DNA from: Ahaetulla prasina
Lineage: Eukaryota; Chordata; Lepidosauria; Squamata; Colubridae
Reading direction: 5' to 3'
Length of the DNA stretch: 64,000 nt
Assembly (NCBI RefSeq): GCF_028640845.1
Contig: NC_080540.1
Location: 284,586,524-284,650,523, forward strand
In this document: positions 35,401-41,129 of the stretch, one piece after another
How the letters are laid out: every line of letters begins with the position of its first letter
How positions within the stretch are numbered: the first letter of the stretch is position 1
Made by a program: the position numbers and the translations under genes
The notes under the pieces: model-generated
Database searches by the model: none
Seen by the model: only the letters and a program-made list of their open reading frames with translations
Told to the model about the DNA's origin: nothing

Positions 35401-38271
35401 AAGAATTCTTCAGATAGATCTGTGTTGATAAACATCAATGCTGAAATGTTTAATTTTTCAGATAATACACATGGGCCACCTGAGCATTTCCCCTTCTGAA
35501 TGGTATAGATTATTTTTATGCGGGGGAGGGGTGATTGATGCACCTCTGCTAACATCATAATTGTCTAATTTGTGGTTGTAACTGTCTAATCTAAACCAGA
35601 GTACCGTGCTTTAATCAAAGCCAAGGAATAAATGTTTGTTTCACATTTCTGTCTAGTTTAATTTGGCTTTTTATATAACATGCTTAATTAAATCTTAACT
35701 TGTTTATTGTTTTCCTTCTGTACTGTTACATGACATTTTAATTCTTTGTTACCCTGAGTATTTTTGAGCACCAATGTCTGCATGCCATTATATCTATTCT
35801 AAAGATTAGCCTTTTCTTTTTTTTTAATGGCTTATATAGTGAATGATGATGATGATGATTTTTTATAAAAAAAAAATTTCCATTTTCCAACATCATATTT
35901 ATGTACAAACTGTTATCCATCATTAATCATTAATTTTTATTTATTGCTGATTCGGGCCTGCCTGACTGCCACTTCCTTTCTTCACAACCTCCCTCTACTA
36001 CTTTCCCCTTCCTTCATTTCCTTCACTTTACTACTTCCTTTCCTCCTTCTCCACTCCTCCCTTCTTCCACCCTTTCTAACCTTCTTATTCCCCTCCTCCT
36101 TCTCAACTCTTTCCTACCTACTTTCTTCCCTCCTTCTACTCCTCTCTCCCTTTCTTTCTGAAATGGCAGTCGGGCAGCCCCAATATCATTTCAAATTTTA
36201 ATTTCATATCTTCAATCATTACTGTACATTAATAACCAATCCATGTATCATTTCCCCCCCCTTCCCTCCCCCCCCGGACTTCCCAGAGCAAATACCAGGT
36301 ATTATGACCAACAATCACAAGCTAAGGTATACAAAATATACATAAACTCCTACCCCTCTCTAAAACTTTAAATCCCCTCACAATAAAAATAAAGAGATAC
36401 GAAAGAATAAGAAAAAAGAAAAGGAACAATACCAATACAATCTTCCCTTCACATATTACTTCTTCCTACAGTCCATTTTTAAAATTAGTCCATCTTCTCA
36501 AATTCATATTTTCTCCACTTGTATATTCCTTCAAATTTCATAAGTCCATTTCTTAAATTACATTCCATCTTCTCGAGCTCAAATTTTCATCATTTATATA
36601 TTTCTTCAATTGTCAGATGATTGATTATTTTTATGTATGCTGGTTCCAGTTAGCAGTTCACTTCAGCACTTACCAGTTATTATTTTGAGAATTCAGTATT
36701 GTGTTATACAGAGTTGTGGTGTTTGAAACTGCCTCATTAAATGTCGAGTGTTTGTCTAGGGCAGGGGTGTCAAACTCAAGGCCCAGGGGCTAGATCCGGC
36801 CTGCGAGGTGCTTAGAACTGGCCCACAGGGTCGCCCTGGAAACAGTGAAGGACCGGCCAGTGGTGCCTCTGCCAGTGAAAGTAGAGCTCGGCAGAGGGTT
36901 GCAGGAGACTGTCACAACTGAAAAATGGACCTTGTGAGGGCCACTTACGGCTCTCCCGAGCTCCGTTTTTGCTGTCAGAAGCTTCTGACAAGCCAAGTCA
37001 ATGGGGGAAGCCAAATTGGCTTAACAACCGCATGGTTCACTTTAGTGATTCGCTTAATAACTGTGGAAAAGTTGTAAAATGGGGCAAAACTCATTTAACT
37101 GCCTTGCTTTGCCATGCAAACATTCAGTTGAATTGTGGTCATAAGTTGAGGACTACCTCTAGAGGCCCTAGAGGTATTGCTGCTACTCAAAATGATGAGG
37201 TTACACTAGACTGCAAGTCTTGGGGAATGGCCCAGCACTCCCTAGGATTGCCACACACTTCAGGCGGGCAATGTTCTCTTGCTATTGAAGGCCTCAGCGG
37301 CCTACCTGAGGCTGTTCCCGATTGCACCAGGCCTCCGTTCTTGAAACAGTTTCAGGGGAATGCTCTTTTGTGGCCTGACAAGCTTCTGAAAGCTGATAAA
37401 GGAGAATATTTGTAGGTCAGAGGTCCTTGGTGCTCTCTGAGCTTGGTTGTTTTCTTGCAGATGTTTCATGACCTAAACTTGGTAACATCATCAGTGCTGC
37501 TGATGTGACCTAGTTTGTTGATGTCACTGATGATGTTACCTAGTTTGGGTAATGAAATGTTTCCAAGAAAACAAGCAAGCTTGGAGACCAGCAAGGACCC
37601 CTCTGAAAGAACACCCAGTTCTCACACAGTTTTTGGAGACTTTTGAGGCCATGTGAGAGCACACCCCATTTTAATGCAGCCTCCACAAATCAAGAATGAG
37701 GTCTGCTCTCAAGAATACTTCTTAGGTATTGATGAATGCCAGTATGTCACCCAAAGCTTCACGATGCCACTGGCGTAGATACATTACAAACTAACATTTC
37801 ATTCAATGCACACTGACCTACCAAAGTTTTAAGTTGCTTTTGTCCTCATGAGCATATTGTAGAAGTTGCAGATCCCCACTGTAGAATTTAGCCTTAATGT
37901 GAAGCACTGTGGAACCATTGTAGAAAAATAGTTACGCTATGTTACAAGTTTTTGTGCTGTTTCATAGTAATGAAGTAGGTGGTGCACATTGATCTGTATC
38001 TCATACCGAGCTCAGGAAGACAATGTTTTGATCTGATTGTCATCCCTGTCACATTTCAGCAGAGCCGTGCTTTCTTAGATAAAAATTAAAAAGTTCTTCC
38101 ATTTAATCCTCACTCTCATCTCTTATTAATATGCCTGTTGGAAAGACATCGCAGTACCTTCTCGGGTAGTTTCTTTTGAATGAGAGGATCTATTTTATCC
38201 ACCTTTTCTTCAAGAGGTAACTTTCTCTTTCTCTTTCATAGGTGGTAGGAAAAAAAGGAGAAAGCCACTAA
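5395..38271 (+). CDS. TXNL1: TXNL1, thioredoxin-like protein 1 (whole gene, 8 coding exons)
   Basis: Cytosolic/nuclear redox protein with an N-terminal thioredoxin domain (residues about 1-107) and a C-terminal PITH domain (about 115-285), which in the known family docks on the 26S proteasome near the PSMD14 subunit. Joined coding length is 870 nt (289 codons plus stop), the usual family length. Exons: 5395-5492 (or duplicate 12724-12821), 23281-23377, 24931-25104, 28817-28939, 29578-29647, 30130-30302, 30571-30675, 38242-38271. All introns are GT-AG and all phases fit. The active site CGPC sits at residues 34-37 and straddles no splice site (exon 2). The start ATG has G at -3 and +4. Only the first exon is duplicated; both first exons encode the same residues and can join exon 2 in frame, so both would give an identical protein. 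Confidence 0.97.
5820..6025 (-). mobile_element. CR1 3' end joined to tRNA-like SINE piece
   Basis: Antisense CR1 3'-end sequence (GGAAGGGACCTTGGAGGTCA and GTCCAACCCCCTGC) runs into a tRNA-like head seen in antisense (GATTTGAACC, then GACAAGTTCAGCATCTTGGC). It is duplicated at about 13146-13352. Confidence 0.6.
6200..6300 (-). mobile_element. Degraded CR1 3'-end fragment
   Basis: Antisense CR1-like words (TGTCCAACCCCC, GCAGGAGACCCTATATAAT, GTCCAGTCTCTTCTTAAA) persist. The matching copy in unit B is near 13534-13630. Confidence 0.5.
6301..7296. other. Intron 1 sequence within unit A, no gene seen
   Basis: Apart from a short fold-back-type repeat remnant near 6466-6535 (CAGTTCCCAGAATTCTCCAG), no recognisable element or exon. 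The unit B counterpart is about 13631-14630. Confidence 0.5.
7297..8930 (-). repeat. Array of 13 LINE-tail monomers (118 bp plus nested 9-bp repeat)
   Basis: ATTGGCCAAG begins at 7297, 7415, 7533, 7651, 7787, 7905, 8023, 8177, 8311, 8429, 8574, 8710 and 8882. Spacings are 118, 118, 118, 136, 118, 118, 154, 134, 118, 145, 136 and 172 bp. The excess over 118 is made of 9-bp ACTTACAAC steps (2, 4, 1 plus 7 bp, 3, 2 and 6 copies). Each monomer is the terminal roughly 100 bp of the L3 LINE 3' UTR plus an AATAG tail, read antisense. The last monomer is cut at 8930. The array is absent from unit B. Confidence 0.95.
9023..9140. other. 118-bp filler between duplicated units
   Basis: Unit A ends at a CACCCAG junction and unit B begins with GAGCGCATCAGG; the 118 bp between match neither outer flank. 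The filler contains CCAATCAGCAACG and a CTTTTATACAG word, so it may be a scrap of an LTR or promoter. Its source is not found in the window. Confidence 0.6.
9243..9379. mobile_element. hAT-type MITE, duplicate of 1901-2037
   Basis: Same element and the same GTTTAGGG TSD as in unit A, carried along by the duplication. Confidence 0.85.
9512..9694. repeat. Fold-back repeat with hammerhead-like motifs (unit B)
   Basis: Duplicate of 2170-2352. In the + copy (9655-9694) the catalytic GAAA has become TAAA, while unit A retains GAAA. The minus copy spans 9512-9551 and is degraded as in unit A. Confidence 0.55.
10220..12095 (+). pseudogene. 5'-truncated CR1/L3-type LINE, RT broken (copy B)
   Basis: Duplicate of the LINE at 2875-4740. 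Here the RT frame is interrupted by a C-to-T change creating a TGA near 10774 and a 1-bp deletion just after it; copy A is intact at both positions. From 10807 to 11805 the frame is open, including FADDTTVIGL and the stretch where copy A is frameshifted. Lesions in the two copies do not overlap, so they arose after duplication. It ends in AATAAAAATTCTATTCT. Confidence 0.9.
12103..12190. mobile_element. hAT-like fold-back remnant with internal deletion
   Basis: Unit B copy of 4745-4860 lacking the AATTCTGGGAATTGAAGTCC block. Confidence 0.5.
12240..12723 (+). promoter_or_regulatory. TXNL1: TXNL1 promoter and 5' UTR, copy B
   Basis: Near-identical to copy A. YY1-like AAGATGGC 12244-12251, CCAAT 12410-12414, ETS CCGGAAGT 12452-12459 and NRF1-like site about 12586-12599 are all preserved. 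As the copy closest to exon 2 it is the likelier working promoter, but nothing in the sequence disables copy A. Confidence 0.75.
12724..12821 (+). CDS. TXNL1: TXNL1 coding exon 1, copy B
   Basis: Identical in coding sequence to 5395-5492, same AGAGG|GTGAGT donor and same start context. Proximal to exon 2 (intron of about 10.5 kb). Confidence 0.95.
13146..13352 (-). mobile_element. CR1 3' end joined to tRNA-like SINE piece (unit B)
   Basis: Duplicate of 5820-6025 with a few substitutions. Confidence 0.6.
14808..15260. other. Intron 1, no element recognised
   Basis: Single-copy right flank of the duplication. No conserved exon, repeat or RNA gene seen. Confidence 0.45.
15261..15435 (+). repeat. 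Left arm of 175-bp inverted repeat
   Basis: Reverse-complement match to 16193-16367 over 175 bp with equal arm length. By eye one substitution is seen (CTGTATGTCC versus CTGTTTGTCC). It lies in TXNL1 intron 1. Confidence 0.92.
15436..16192. other. 757-bp loop between inverted-repeat arms
   Basis: Contains a fragment of the GTATAAGACGCACC-type MITE (15451-15505) and an end of the AGTCCTCGACTTAC MITE (15762-15823). No exon seen. Confidence 0.5.
16193..16367 (-). repeat. Right arm of 175-bp inverted repeat
   Basis: Partner of 15261-15435. Confidence 0.92.
16368..16860. other. Intron 1, nothing recognised
   Basis: AT-rich sequence without a clear repeat or exon. Confidence 0.4.
16861..17366. 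mobile_element. hAT-like GC-rich non-autonomous element
   Basis: Starts CTAGGGTCGTGATGGCAAAC and ends with GGTTTGCCAAGTGTACTAGG, giving imperfect inverted ends. The interior is GC-rich with CATGCGCATG-type words. GC content explains the open frames on both strands. TSD not resolved. Confidence 0.55.
17383..17770 (+). mobile_element. MITE with AGTCCTTGACTTAC ends
   Basis: Full-length member of a family with inverted ends close to CAGGTAGTCCTCGACTTAC, usually flanked by TA. Its interior has a run of AACxGTTGTTAAGTGA-type words and GATCACATGACC. A TA duplication would suggest Tc1/mariner mobilisation (inference). Confidence 0.75.
17614..19013 (+). repeat. 635/670-bp tandem duplication with third partial copy
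   Basis: CGGTCATAAGTA recurs at 17614, 18249 and 18919. Units 17614-18248 and 18249-18918 are near-identical. Unit 2 is longer because about 36 bp (TTTTCAGTGCTGCTGTAACT region) is itself duplicated inside it. The duplication spans the end of one MITE and 480 bp of unique intron; the third copy is just a MITE tail ending at 19013. Confidence 0.92.
19177..19749 (+). mobile_element. Solo LTR with 5-bp TSD (TTGAG)
   Basis: Element begins TGTTGTGTCGTGTCC and ends GGACACGACA (TG...CA), flanked by TTGAG at 19172-19176 and 19750-19754. It has a TATA box (TATATAAAG about 19567) and, just upstream, TGCTGAGTCA (19537-19546), a MARE/antioxidant-response-like site. It carries a minisatellite at 19250-19405 (period 54-55 bp, about 2.8 copies). 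No internal retroviral or retrotransposon genes are present, so it is a solo LTR. It is related to the minus-strand LTR at 41613-42154. Confidence 0.88.
19883..19988. mobile_element. Perfect 106-bp palindromic hAT-type MITE
   Basis: Arms 19883-19935 and 19936-19988 are exact reverse complements with no spacer (centre GAA|TTC). Ends are CAGGGGTCTCCAACC / GGTTGGAGACCCCTG. Perfect 8-bp TSD CTTTAGTT at 19875-19882 and 19989-19996, diagnostic of hAT insertion. Confidence 0.95.
20012..20385 (+). mobile_element. MITE with AGTCCTCGAC ends
   Basis: Starts TACAGGTAGTCCTCGACC and ends GTAAGTCGAGAACTATGTG. Same family as 17383-17770. Confidence 0.75.
20431..20712 (-). mobile_element. 5'-truncated Bov-B LINE with 11-bp TSD
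   Basis: The minus strand encodes the Bov-B C-terminus (KLKYFGHLMRKKDSLEKSLM, then GRQRRRWLDGVTEA, MVEDRKAWR) and ends in an AAC-repeat tail, seen here as GTT repeats at 20431-20452. Flanked by GAGCTAGGTAT on both sides (20420-20430 and 20713-20723), confirming an intact insertion. Confidence 0.93.
20835..21225 (+). mobile_element. MITE with GGTCCTGACTTAC ends
   Basis: Begins TACAGGTGGTCCTGACTTAC and ends GTAAGTCAAGGACTACCTTT. Same family as 17383-17770. Confidence 0.75.
21290..21510 (+). mobile_element. tRNA-derived SINE
   Basis: tRNA-like head with box A-like TGGCCTAGAGGTGG and box B GTTCAATCC, then a body with GCATCCGGCCAGTAAACACT. An antisense relative lies at 31750-31985. Followed by an AT-rich TTAAAATT run. 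Confidence 0.7.
21783..22297 (+). mobile_element. 5'-truncated CR1/L3-type LINE end
   Basis: Matches the last part of the LINE ORF (TTGCTACCAACCTGCCTTCC onward) and the 3' UTR, ending CCAATAAAAAATTCTATTCTA. A TGA interrupts the ORF part near 21917. Confidence 0.88.
22627..23004. mobile_element. hAT-type non-autonomous element, TSD ATCAACTG
   Basis: Ends CAGGGTGGATTTGATTTAAA and ATCAATTTTTATCCACCCTG are imperfect inverted repeats. Perfect 8-bp TSD ATCAACTG at 22619-22626 and 23005-23012. The interior has repeated GATTTAAATCA words and no transposase. Confidence 0.92.
23281..23377 (+). CDS. TXNL1: TXNL1 exon 2 (active-site exon)
   Basis: Residues 33-65, beginning GCGPCLRVAPAF. Cys34 and Cys37 form the redox CGPC. 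Acceptor TTGGCAG|A after a long T tract, donor CAG|GTATGT. Confidence 0.97.
23378..24082. other. Intron 2, no element recognised
   Basis: AT-rich intron sequence with short T runs only. Confidence 0.45.
24092..24309 (+). mobile_element. tRNA-derived SINE with 9-bp TSD
   Basis: Begins GTTAGGAGCCCTGGTGGCTC, has box B-like GTTCGATCTC, and ends GGACTATTGCTGTTGC. Flanked by TAAGTTCCT at 24083-24091 and 24310-24318. Same family as 39375-39625 (antisense), 59735-60080 and 61150-61902. Confidence 0.85.
24425..24620 (+). mobile_element. Second tRNA-related SINE family, rearranged
   Basis: GGTCTAGTGCTTAAGCATTA head and a GGGCAAGTCTCTCTCTCTCA body match the element at 50505-50700. A GTAGTCCGTAG-type stutter lies at about 24490-24530. 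Confidence 0.55.
24931..25104 (+). CDS. TXNL1: TXNL1 exon 3
   Basis: Residues 66-123, ending the thioredoxin fold (ATPTFLFFRNKVRIDQYQGA with the cis-proline loop TP) and the linker NEDADIPKGY. Acceptor GTTAG|GGG, donor TAC|GTATGT. Confidence 0.97.
25332..25465. mobile_element. hAT-type MITE, TSD GTCTATAT
   Basis: 134-bp element CAGGGGTGTCAAG ... GTTTGACACCCATG with perfect 8-bp TSD GTCTATAT (25324-25331 and 25466-25473). Related elements are at 36762 and 46138. Confidence 0.9.
25478..25582. repeat. ATCT/ATCC and TAATC microsatellite
   Basis: Mixed tetra- and pentanucleotide repeat directly beside the hAT insertion. Confidence 0.8.
25583..26224. other. Intron 3, no element recognised
   Basis: No exon or clear repeat. 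Confidence 0.4.
26225..26537 (+). mobile_element. Truncated MITE (AGTCCTCAAGTTAT family)
   Basis: TACAGGTAGTCCTCAAGTTA start, internal GATCACATGACC, ends abruptly at CAAGGACTACCTTT after losing its 3' part. Confidence 0.7.
26965..27350 (-). mobile_element. MITE (AGTCCTCGACTTAC family), opposite orientation
   Basis: GTTGTTCTCGACTTACAACC start and GTAAGTCAATGACTACCTGT end. The internal order is reversed compared with 17383-17770. Confidence 0.75.
27351..28625. other. Intron 3, about 1.3 kb without recognised features
   Basis: Read on both strands; no conserved coding segment, known repeat or RNA gene seen. Confidence 0.4.
28634..28755. mobile_element. hAT-like fold-back MITE, 7/8 TSD
   Basis: Ends CTCTCTTTCTCAACC and AGTTGAGAAACACTG with internal ACTTCAACTCCCAGAAT / ATTCTGGGAGTTGAAGT. 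Flanks ATCTAGGT and CTCTAGGT match 7 of 8. It sits 61 bp before exon 4. Confidence 0.75.
28817..28939 (+). CDS. TXNL1: TXNL1 exon 4
   Basis: Residues 124-164, start of the PITH domain (MDLMPFVNKAGCECLNES). Acceptor CCAG|ATG, donor CAG|GTATTA. Confidence 0.97.
29005..29430. mobile_element. MITE with GTATTTTTCAGAGTATAAG ends
   Basis: About 420 bp. Inverted ends TATTTTTCAGAGTATAAGAC and its complement at 29403-29427, with two or three differences. The interior is rich in AAGCTTTTTTTTC-type runs. Relatives are at 15451, 38612 and 56342. Confidence 0.8.
29578..29647 (+). CDS. TXNL1: TXNL1 exon 5
   Basis: Residues 165-188 (LLITVAFNQPVKLYSMKCQG). Acceptor CACAG|CTG, donor ATG|GTAAGT. The Cys in KCQG is Phe in human TXNL1 as I recall it. 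Confidence 0.96.
30130..30302 (+). CDS. TXNL1: TXNL1 exon 6
   Basis: Residues 188-245, PITH core (KYVKIFINLPRSMDFEEAER ... LRYVKFQNVNSVT). Acceptor TATAG|GTC, donor ACT|GTGAGT. Confidence 0.97.
30571..30675 (+). CDS. TXNL1: TXNL1 exon 7
   Basis: Residues 246-280 (LFVQSNQGDEETTRIAYFTF ... MNDFKR). Acceptor TTTAG|TTA, donor CGA|GTAAGT. Confidence 0.97.
30676..31744. other. Intron 7, first part, nothing recognised
   Basis: No repeat or exon recognised. Confidence 0.4.
31750..31985 (-). mobile_element. tRNA-derived SINE, antisense
   Basis: Reverse complement shows the GGCCTAGAGGTGGAGCTC head and TTTGATCCTAGG box B region of the SINE at 21290-21510. A GA microsatellite lies in its body (31881-31896). 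Confidence 0.75.
31986..35964. other. Intron 7, about 4 kb without recognised genes
   Basis: Unique-looking AT-rich intron. An AT-only TTAATTAAAT stretch lies near 33770-33860. No exon or RNA gene seen. Confidence 0.4.
35965..36165. repeat. Polypyrimidine (CT-rich) tract
   Basis: Nearly 200 bp of CTTCC/CCTTC-type sequence on the + strand; open frames there are compositional. Confidence 0.75.
36166..36760. other. Intron 7, AT-rich, unassigned
   Basis: Long A/T-rich sequence with C8-10 runs near 36255-36280; possibly an old antisense LINE leader, but no diagnostic motif. Confidence 0.3.
36762..37165. mobile_element. hAT fragment joined to MITE fragment
   Basis: 36762-36960 starts CAGGGGTGTCAAACTCAAGG (hAT family of 25332) and lacks its right end. 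It abuts a reversed AGTCCTCAACTTAT MITE fragment (36975-37165, ending ATAAGTTGAGGACTACCTCT). Confidence 0.65.
37420..37605. repeat. Fold-back repeat with opposed hammerhead-like motifs
   Basis: Arms AGGTCCTTGGTGCTCTCTGA ... and its approximate complement near 37570-37603. Each arm holds a hammerhead-like motif (minus 37457-37497, + 37524-37564). Probable Penelope-like element terminus. Confidence 0.65.
37457..37497 (-). ncRNA. Best-preserved hammerhead-like motif lacking stem III
   Basis: Minus strand: stem I GCA (37495-37497), core CTGATGA (37488-37494), unpaired T, helix II GTTACC/GGTCAT (one mismatch, one G-T pair) with a 7-nt loop, GAAA (37464-37467), CATC, stem I TGC (37457-37459). Core CUGANGA and GAAA are intact and UC sits at the cleavage position. 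Without stem III, such variants are known to act as dimers in Penelope-like elements. Activity here is not demonstrated. Confidence 0.55.
37606..38241. other. End of intron 7, nothing recognised
   Basis: No repeat or exon recognised before the exon 8 acceptor. Confidence 0.4.
38242..38271 (+). CDS. TXNL1: TXNL1 exon 8 (last coding exon)
   Basis: Encodes VVGKKGESH and stop TAA (38269-38271). Acceptor CATAG|GTG after a pyrimidine tract. Nine terminal residues match the conserved vertebrate C-terminus. Confidence 0.96.
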   Translation: MVGKKGESH

Positions 38272-38510
38272 GATGCAACCAAGATGCTGGAAGGGCCTTA
38301 TCACACACTCAGCGTGGAATTTCACATTAGCTTCAGCTCATGGAAGGTCACTCAGCCATAACCAGAGACTGTCAGTCTGTTCCATTTTACTGCCATTACA
38401 AATAAATCAGTGGATTTTGTTAATATGAGATTTCACTAAACGTGTTTTCTGTTGTAATCTTGGAGCAAAAAAAAAAAATTGTAAATAAAATCCATTAATT
38501 TTGTCAAAAT
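38272..38510 (+). terminator. TXNL1: TXNL1 3' UTR with poly(A) signals
   Basis: AATAAA hexamers at 38401-38406 and 38484-38489. The first is followed by GT-rich sequence, so cleavage near 38425-38460 is likely; the A12 run at 38467 is genomic. Confidence 0.7.
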
Positions 38511-38609
38511 TGCAGAGTGGAAGAATTGCTGTGTCACTTCAGTGATGAAACCCGGAATCGTACCTCCTAATTCATATAAGCTGTGTGTGTATGAACATTT
38601 GATAATATA

Positions 38610-38800
38610 CCGTATTTTCTTTCCATAAGACGCACTTTTCTGTCTCCCCAAAGTGGATGAAAATTCTGTGCGTCTTATGGAGTGAATATTGCTGAAGCCC
38701 TGCCCCCCCCCACCTGCCAGCCATTTTTGGCCTCTGCGTGTCCCGTTTTTGGCCTTGTGCCCCATTTCTGGCCTCCACGTGCCCCGTTTTTGGCCTCCAA
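38610..38800 (+). mobile_element. Partial MITE (ATAAGACGCAC family)
   Basis: CCGTATTTTCTTTCCATAAG start, then GTGCGTCTTATGG; the right end is missing. TTTTTGGCCT-type words repeat at 38725-38800. Confidence 0.55.
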
Positions 38801-38934
38801 GGAAATAGTATTAAGAGGGTTACTATCCAGTTGTGAACAGTAATGTTATGTATGTTGAGCTGTATTTGAGGACACTATCATGTCAACGAGGATGGTGGTA
38901 GGGTCTGAATAACAAGTTTCTGTGAAGAACAATT

Positions 38935-39358
38935 CAAAGGATCTAGATTTATTTCAGTCGGACCATAAGGAAGGCTGAGCGTCAAAGAATTGAGGCCTTT
39001 GAAATATGGTGCTGGAGAAGACTCCTGTGAGTCCCTTGGACTGCAAGGCAATCAAACAATCAGTCCTAGAGGAGATCAACCCTGACTTCTCTTTAGAAGG
39101 CCAGATCCTGAAGATGAAACTCAGATACTTTGACCACCTAATGAGAAGGAAGGACTCATTGGAGAAGAGCCTAATGCTGGGAACAATTAAGGGCAAAAGA
39201 AGAATGGGAAGACAGAGAATGAGGTGGCTGGATGGAGTCACTGAAGCAGTCGGCGTGAGATTAAATGGTCTCCTGAGGACAGTAGAAGACAGGAAGGCCT
39301 GGAGGAAAGTTTTCCTGGCGGTCGCGATGGGTCAGACACAACTTCGCAACTAACAACT
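38935..39358 (+). mobile_element. Bov-B LINE 3' end
   Basis: Translates to Bov-B words (RKAERQRIEAFE, LLRVPW, MRRKDSLEKSLM, GRQRMRWLDGVTEA, TVEDRKAWRK). Broken by a frameshift near 39000-39060. The terminal CTAACAAC tail was replaced by a T run. Confidence 0.9.
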
Positions 39359-39374
39359 TTTTTTTTTTTTTGTT

Positions 39375-39625
39375 TACATTTATACCCCGCCCTTCTCCGA
39401 AGACTCAGGGCGGCTTACAATGTATAGGGCAATAGTCTCATTCTATTTGTATATATTTACAAAGTCAACTTATTGCCCCCCCAACAATCTGGGTCCTCAT
39501 TTTACCTACCTTATAAAGGATGGAAGGCTGAGTCAACCTTGGGCCGGGCTCGAACCTGCAGTAATTGCAGGCTTTGTGTTCTTAATAACAGGCCTTACCA
39601 GGCAGAGCTAAACCGGCCCTTGGAG
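39375..39625 (-). mobile_element. tRNA-derived SINE, antisense
   Basis: Contains CTGGGTCCTCATTTTACC, GGCTGAGTCAACCTTG and a GGGCTCGAACCTGCAG box B region, reverse of the 24092-24309 family. Confidence 0.75.
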
Positions 39626-41120
39626 TACAGAAGATCAAGAGAAACATTGAATGAATGAATAAGTAGACTTTTAGTAAACTTCAGGAGCTGTTTCTTAACC
39701 GTCAAACAGACTTGCTAAAATAGTTGAACTGCCCTCATTTCACAGACGCTTGTCTAATGAGATGCTAAAGCACCACTGAGCATTTGAGCTAAATAAACAC
39801 CATGGTCCTTCCGCCTCTGCTCCTGTTTTATCATTAAGGGTTTGGTGGATTAACCATTTCTTTGTGTGGTTTCTTTATATAGATAGGTATCTTTCTAAAG
39901 GATGAGTTCCTAAGCATTAGTCTTTTAAGCCTCTTCTGTAAATCTTCTTGGCATTGTGCCCTATAAAGAATTTTTATAAATTGTCCGTTAACCAGCACTA
40001 TGTCTAAATGAGGTTGCCTTTTAAATCACTGTACATTTTTACAAAAGAGGTTTTAATTGGAATAATTAGTTTTCTGGCTTAAATTTGTTCTGTTTCTAAG
40101 TATAATAAATCCTAGAATTTAAATCCTAGCTCAATTAGTATTGTTTTGTCTTGGGTTTTGTTTTGTTTTTTTGTTTTTTTTCTCCTCTTGTAAAATACTG
40201 CAGGCATTTATGTCCCACTTTGGCGGATTTAAGCTTTAATACTAAACAATTGTGACACATCAAGAGTTGGACATAATCCACCGGAATGGTTTTCAGCATC
40301 GGCCTTCTTGAAAAGTGGATGGGAGAGGACTATTTTTAATTAGTTCCAGTTCATTTCAACAAATGATGTGTCAAAAACATTGCAACGTAGAATGCTTCTG
40401 TTTAGGATTCAAGCCAGACATGGGTGGTGGTTATTTTTTTTCAAAAAAATAAATAAATGAATATTTTGGTAGCCCCAGTAGAAGCCTAAAATTGGAAAGG
40501 GATTCTAAGCATAACGAGTCCACCGCCCTTCTTAATACAAAAGTCCATTATTTATATCCATATCAACATTTATGCCCATCATATCCGTTCCTCCCTAGGC
40601 TTTGTTTTATGGGAAAAGGAAATGGTATTAAGAGTATTAAATAGTAAATCTAAGTTTCTTTTCCCCTGTAATTCTGCAAATGCTCTATTTTTTGTGTTTC
40701 CAACTCAAGCCTCACTAAGCCTTCACACTTCACTTGTGCAATTTGGTTTCGATGGATAATCAAGAGTTCATGCATCACTCACTTTATTGGTACTTCTAGT
40801 AAGGAGATTTTGGGTCCCACTCCTTGGGAGATAATTTAATATTAAACTTGAAGGAATGGACTACTCAGACTGAGTGCCAATAAGTCTTTTAAGTCCAAGC
40901 ACTCGAAATGCAAAATAAAATTGCAACGCTGGTTTTGATGCCTCTACTACTGACTATATTGAATACTACTGTGGCTCTTTCGATCCCAACAATTGCTCTC
41001 TTTTTCTTTTTACTTATTTCTATCTATTAATGATAAGCATAGCCCTGTGTTCTGTTTTCCTGGGTATCCAGCCTATTTGGACTAAATGTTTTTGTTTTTT
41101 TTCAGTTTCTGCTGAATCAT
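39626..41120. other. About 1.5 kb downstream of TXNL1, nothing recognised
   Basis: No gene, RNA or clear repeat. Consistent with the gene-poor region flanking TXNL1 in other vertebrates (recalled synteny). Confidence 0.4.
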
Positions 41121-41129
41121 AGAGATCTC

